From Fidelibacterota bacterium 46_43 (lineage in GTDB: Bacteria > Fidelibacterota > Fidelibacteria > Fidelibacterales > Fidelibacteraceae), in NCBI GenBank assembly GCA_001509335.1, contig LGGY01000168.1, forward strand, positions 1-7,986: a stretch of DNA of 7,986 nt, read 5' to 3'. This document shows, piece by piece, positions 4,922 through 7,986 of the stretch. The notes under the pieces were generated by a model. It was not told the origin of the DNA. It made no database searches and worked only from the letters and a program-made list of their open reading frames with translations. Each line of letters opens with the position of its first letter. Position 1 is the first letter of the stretch. Made by a program: the position numbers and the translations under genes.

Positions 4922-7900
4922 ATGACTAAATCTTTGCGCATCCATCTCTTCGGCCCTTTTGAAGTCAGCCTGGACGGAACACGCCTGACCAATCACGATT
5001 GGCACTCCCAACAAACACAAAGCATTGCAAAGATTCTTCTATCGAATCGCGGGAAGGTGGTAACAAGTGATCAGCTGATTGACAGCCTCTGGCCTGATGA
5101 TCCCGTTGACACCGCTCGACGTCGTTTGCACGTGCGTATCAATCAACTTCGAAAGGGCTTAAAGGATAAGAGTACGCTTGTGCGAACTGTCCGTAACGGC
5201 TATATCTTTGAATCAGATGACTCCTGCTGGATCGATGTTGAAGAATTTCAAAGGCTGGTGTCACAGGGGGCACATTTTCAGGAAGTCGGTCAGGGGCGCA
5301 AGGCAATCCAGGCTTATGAACAGGCACGTCAGGTTTACCGGGGTGATTTTTTAGCTGAGGACTTATATAACGATTGGACCTTTACCCATCGAGAATTATT
5401 TCGCGAAAGGTTTCTATCCCTCCTGATTGAACTCTCTGAATCTTATGCGCAGCAAGGCCGCTACCGGCTGGCAATTGCACGAGCCCATCAGGCATTAATC
5501 CAGGACCCGCTCCGAGAGACCATCTATGTTCGCCTGATGCTTTATCATTATTATTCCGGAGAGCAAGCACAGGCATTACGGGTATATGAACAATGCAAAC
5601 AAGTCCTTTCGGATGAACTGAATGTTGCGCCTATGGCAGCAACGAATCGTATTCGAGATCAAATCAACACAGGCTCCTTGTGGAAGAGCGAAGAAAGACC
5701 GCTTTATCCGCCGCCCATTTATGACGGGAAGCTTTTTGAAGTCCCGTATGCCTTGAACGAAATACCCTTTGCCGGTCGAGATCGAGAATATGCCTGGTTG
5801 GTATCCCAATGGAAAAGCCATGAAAAACAATTGATTTTACTTGAGGGAGAAACCGGCATTGGCAAAAGCCGCCTGTTGGACACCTTTGCAGAATTTATAA
5901 AATCGCAAGGTGCCCAGGCGCTTCAAATTCGGCTGTCAATTACAGATAATACGCCAACAAAGGCCCTCATCAACAGCTTTGGCAATTTGCTCACAGAGAG
6001 CACACTCTCAAAGCTCAGCCCTACCAATCTATCTCTCCTGGGAGAGCTTTTTCCCGAGATCCGCAATCGATATCCATCTTTACCCATTCTTCCCCACCTG
6101 CCCCCTGAAGCTGAACGCCTTCGGCTGCAGCAAGCAGTATCAGATTTTGTAAAATTACCTGAGATTGCATCAAACTTAATTATCCTTGATGATGCCCACC
6201 GTCTGGATGCCGATGCTGTTGAACTTATAAAGCTTCTCAGTCAATCCATGAAGATCGTGTTGAGCTACCGTGGTGAAGACACGCCTGCTGAGCATCCCCT
6301 TCGGATGACTTTTGGTGAGTCCGATCTTTCCCTCCACGCCTTATCCGTCGAATCAATACAGTCGATCATCAACCAGCTTTCAGGGGAGGAAAATTTTTCC
6401 ATTGCATCCCAAATCAGTGAGCAGAGTGGCGGCAATCCGCTGTTTGCTGTGACCCTGCTGCAGCACATGTTTGAAACCGGTCAGTTGTTTGTTGATTCTG
6501 AGGGCAAGTGGGAAACGTCTGGTCAGCTTTCCACCTCGCTTCCGGAGACTTTACGGGAAACCATCGAAACCCGTCTGCAGCACATCAATCGAGCCCAGAG
6601 ACAGGTCCTGGATTACGCCGCCGCTATTGGGGGCGAATTCAACTTCAAACTCTTGAAAGCAGCCATCCAGCAGCCTGAGGAAAAATTGCTTTCTAACCTG
6701 GATGCTTTGATTGATGCTGCCCTTGTCATCGAACCACGCAGCCTGGCAAAACCCGAGTTTATGATCAGCCATGATCGTTACACGGAAGTAGCCTATGAAA
6801 CCATCCCCCCGGTTCGGCGAAGACTTATGCATGGGGATATTGCGCGGGCAATCGAAAAAGTGTATGAAGGAAACCTGAGTGATCATTTTGCTGATCTTGC
6901 GGACCATTATGACAGGGCAGCGATGACAGAAAAAGCCGGCCACTACGCTGCGCTGGCTGGCGAGCAGGCAGCAGGTAAATTTGCCGTCAGCGAAGCCCTT
7001 CACTACTTGGATCGGGCACTGACGATCCTTCCCTCCGATGAGATTGCAAAAGAGGCACAACTGCGGTTAACACGGGAAAAAGTATATAGTTTACAGGGGA
7101 TGCGCCAGGCACAGGAGAGTGAATTGACCGCATTGGAAGCCCTCAACCCCAAGCTCCCTACCAAAGTTCAGGCTGAAATTTGTTTACGCCGAGGGGCATA
7201 TGAATGGATCATGGGAAACTATGACCAGGAACTGGCAGCCATCGCCTGTGCCATACAAAAAGCGCAATCCTGCGGTGCAAAAGAATTGGAAGCTCGGGCA
7301 CATTTTCTCCTGGGCCAATCTGACGATGATTTCGACAAACGCAATCAGCACCTCAACCATGCTCGAAAACTCGCACATGAAGCCAAAGACATTGCTTTGG
7401 AAGGGGATATCCTGCGCTGGGTCGGAAACAACGCCTTCTGGCAAAATCGCTATGCTGACAGCATCGATTATCTAACAAAAGCCCTGGCGATCCACCGTGA
7501 CGTTGGTGATCTGCGTGGGGAACTTTCCGCTTTGAACAACCTGGGACTTATTCACAAAACTTTGGGAGACTTACAGCAAGCCGCAAACTTTTACGAGAGT
7601 GCCCACGAAATTTGCCAGAAGATTAACGACAAACTGGCTGAAGGGGTTATCCTGACAAACCTGGGTGGGCTTGCGCTCGCCCTTGGTCATTTTGAAACCG
7701 CCGAAAACACCCTGGCAAGAGCCGCTGAGATCCGTGCCGATATTGGCAATGAAGAGGGATTGGCAATGGCTGAAAACCTGATGGGAAACCTCTTTCATCA
7801 AACAGGCATTTATGATCAGTCACTTGAACACTACCAAAAAGCCCTTGCCATCAATACAAAAATTGATCACGAAAAACAGACCTGCGAAACGCTGAATGGA

Positions 7901-7986
7901 CTCTCAGCCCTGTATCGCGAGCTGGGTGACTATGACCGTGCCCAGGTTTTACTTGATCGATCTCTTTCAATCAACACGGATAAAAA
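4922..7986 (+). CDS. Large SARP/BTAD-type transcriptional regulator with AAA+ ATPase and TPR repeats, 3'-truncated
   Basis: The frame stays open from ATG 4922 to the window end (1021 residues, no stop). An in-frame TGA at 4886 with no start between makes this the only upstream start; it has no clear Shine-Dalgarno. Residues 1-97 are an OmpR/SARP winged helix: an SLWPDDP turn, a probable recognition helix (63-78, TARRRLHVRINQLRK) and wing NGY (92-94). Residues 103-248 are a BTAD domain. Residues 282 to about 575 are an AAA+/STAND ATPase: Walker A GETGIGKS (309-316, K315), Walker B LIILDDAH (D423, D424), SGGNPLF near 505, RL at 551 and AAAIGGEF (566-573). Helical repeats follow, with TPRs in exact 40-residue register (835, 875, 915, 955, 995). 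Such proteins are thought to sense a ligand or partner through the TPRs, switch by ATP, and activate transcription. Target unknown; the CarD-family gene is divergent. Confidence 0.92.
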   Translation, partial: MTKSLRIHLFGPFEVSLDGTRLTNHDWHSQQTQSIAKILLSNRGKVVTSDQLIDSLWPDDPVDTARRRLHVRINQLRKGLKDKSTLVRTVRNGYIFESDDSCWIDVEEFQRLVSQGAHFQEVGQGRKAIQAYEQARQVYRGDFLAEDLYNDWTFTHRELFRERFLSLLIELSESYAQQGRYRLAIARAHQALIQDPLRETIYVRLMLYHYYSGEQAQALRVYEQCKQVLSDELNVAPMAATNRIRDQINTGSLWKSEERPLYPPPIYDGKLFEVPYALNEIPFAGRDREYAWLVSQWKSHEKQLILLEGETGIGKSRLLDTFAEFIKSQGAQALQIRLSITDNTPTKALINSFGNLLTESTLSKLSPTNLSLLGELFPEIRNRYPSLPILPHLPPEAERLRLQQAVSDFVKLPEIASNLIILDDAHRLDADAVELIKLLSQSMKIVLSYRGEDTPAEHPLRMTFGESDLSLHALSVESIQSIINQLSGEENFSIASQISEQSGGNPLFAVTLLQHMFETGQLFVDSEGKWETSGQLSTSLPETLRETIETRLQHINRAQRQVLDYAAAIGGEFNFKLLKAAIQQPEEKLLSNLDALIDAALVIEPRSLAKPEFMISHDRYTEVAYETIPPVRRRLMHGDIARAIEKVYEGNLSDHFADLADHYDRAAMTEKAGHYAALAGEQAAGKFAVSEALHYLDRALTILPSDEIAKEAQLRLTREKVYSLQGMRQAQESELTALEALNPKLPTKVQAEICLRRGAYEWIMGNYDQELAAIACAIQKAQSCGAKELEARAHFLLGQSDDDFDKRNQHLNHARKLAHEAKDIALEGDILRWVGNNAFWQNRYADSIDYLTKALAIHRDVGDLRGELSALNNLGLIHKTLGDLQQAANFYESAHEICQKINDKLAEGVILTNLGGLALALGHFETAENTLARAAEIRADIGNEEGLAMAENLMGNLFHQTGIYDQSLEHYQKALAINTKIDHEKQTCETLNGLSALYRELGDYDRAQVLLDRSLSINTDK

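Noticed and set aside
6551..7060. 169-residue reading frame on the minus strand
   Set aside because: It lies wholly inside the BTAD-AAA-TPR gene, whose plus-strand frame has clear domain motifs. The minus product shows no family pattern and no Shine-Dalgarno.
1..7986. Defence island, prophage or transposon
   Set aside because: No transposase, integrase, nuclease, toxin-antitoxin or phage gene and no terminal repeats were seen; the genes look like core or lineage-typical chromosomal genes.

Overview
This window looks like ordinary chromosome from a bacterium of the phylum Chloroflexota, most likely the class Anaerolineae. That is an inference from the gene set and style: a secreted lytic-transglycosylase-like protein with a long Pro/Thr tail, a stand-alone CarD-family regulator, a DUF2293 protein, and a very large BTAD-type regulator with an AAA+ ATPase and TPR repeats. 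Base composition is moderate in genes and AT-rich between them. I see no mobile element, CRISPR array, tRNA or rRNA, and no integration scar.

Layout, left to right. 1-1287 (+): the 3' part of a secreted SLT-fold (lytic transglycosylase-like) protein, cut by the window edge. 1377-1399: a hairpin terminator shared by this gene and its convergent neighbour. 1442-1672 (-): a small YtxH-type membrane-anchored protein with a well-formed promoter. 1914-2333 (+): YjbQ, of the thiamine-phosphate-synthase-like UPF0047 family. 2402-2965 (-): an integral-membrane methyltransferase of the isoprenylcysteine carboxyl methyltransferase / PEMT type. 3203-3865 (+): a DUF2293 protein with an N-terminal four-cysteine zinc-ribbon-like motif and a TTG start. 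3994-4521 (-): a CarD/CdnL-family RNA-polymerase-binding regulator with a good promoter. 4624-4921: non-coding DNA with regulatory-looking dyads. 4922-7986 (+): a SARP/BTAD-AAA-TPR regulator that runs off the right edge with no stop codon.

Strands alternate gene by gene (+,-,+,-,+,-,+), so every gene here is probably its own transcription unit and no pathway can be read from operon structure. The biology is mixed: cell-wall turnover or envelope work (SLT protein, YtxH, membrane methyltransferase), a metabolic enzyme (YjbQ), and transcription control (CarD and the BTAD regulator). I found no convincing new multi-gene system. The items most worth a second look are the CarD homologue without the usual DNA-contacting tryptophan, the uncharacterised giant regulator, the zinc-ribbon/DUF2293 fusion, and a perfect 9-bp dyad bracketing the ytxH promoter.
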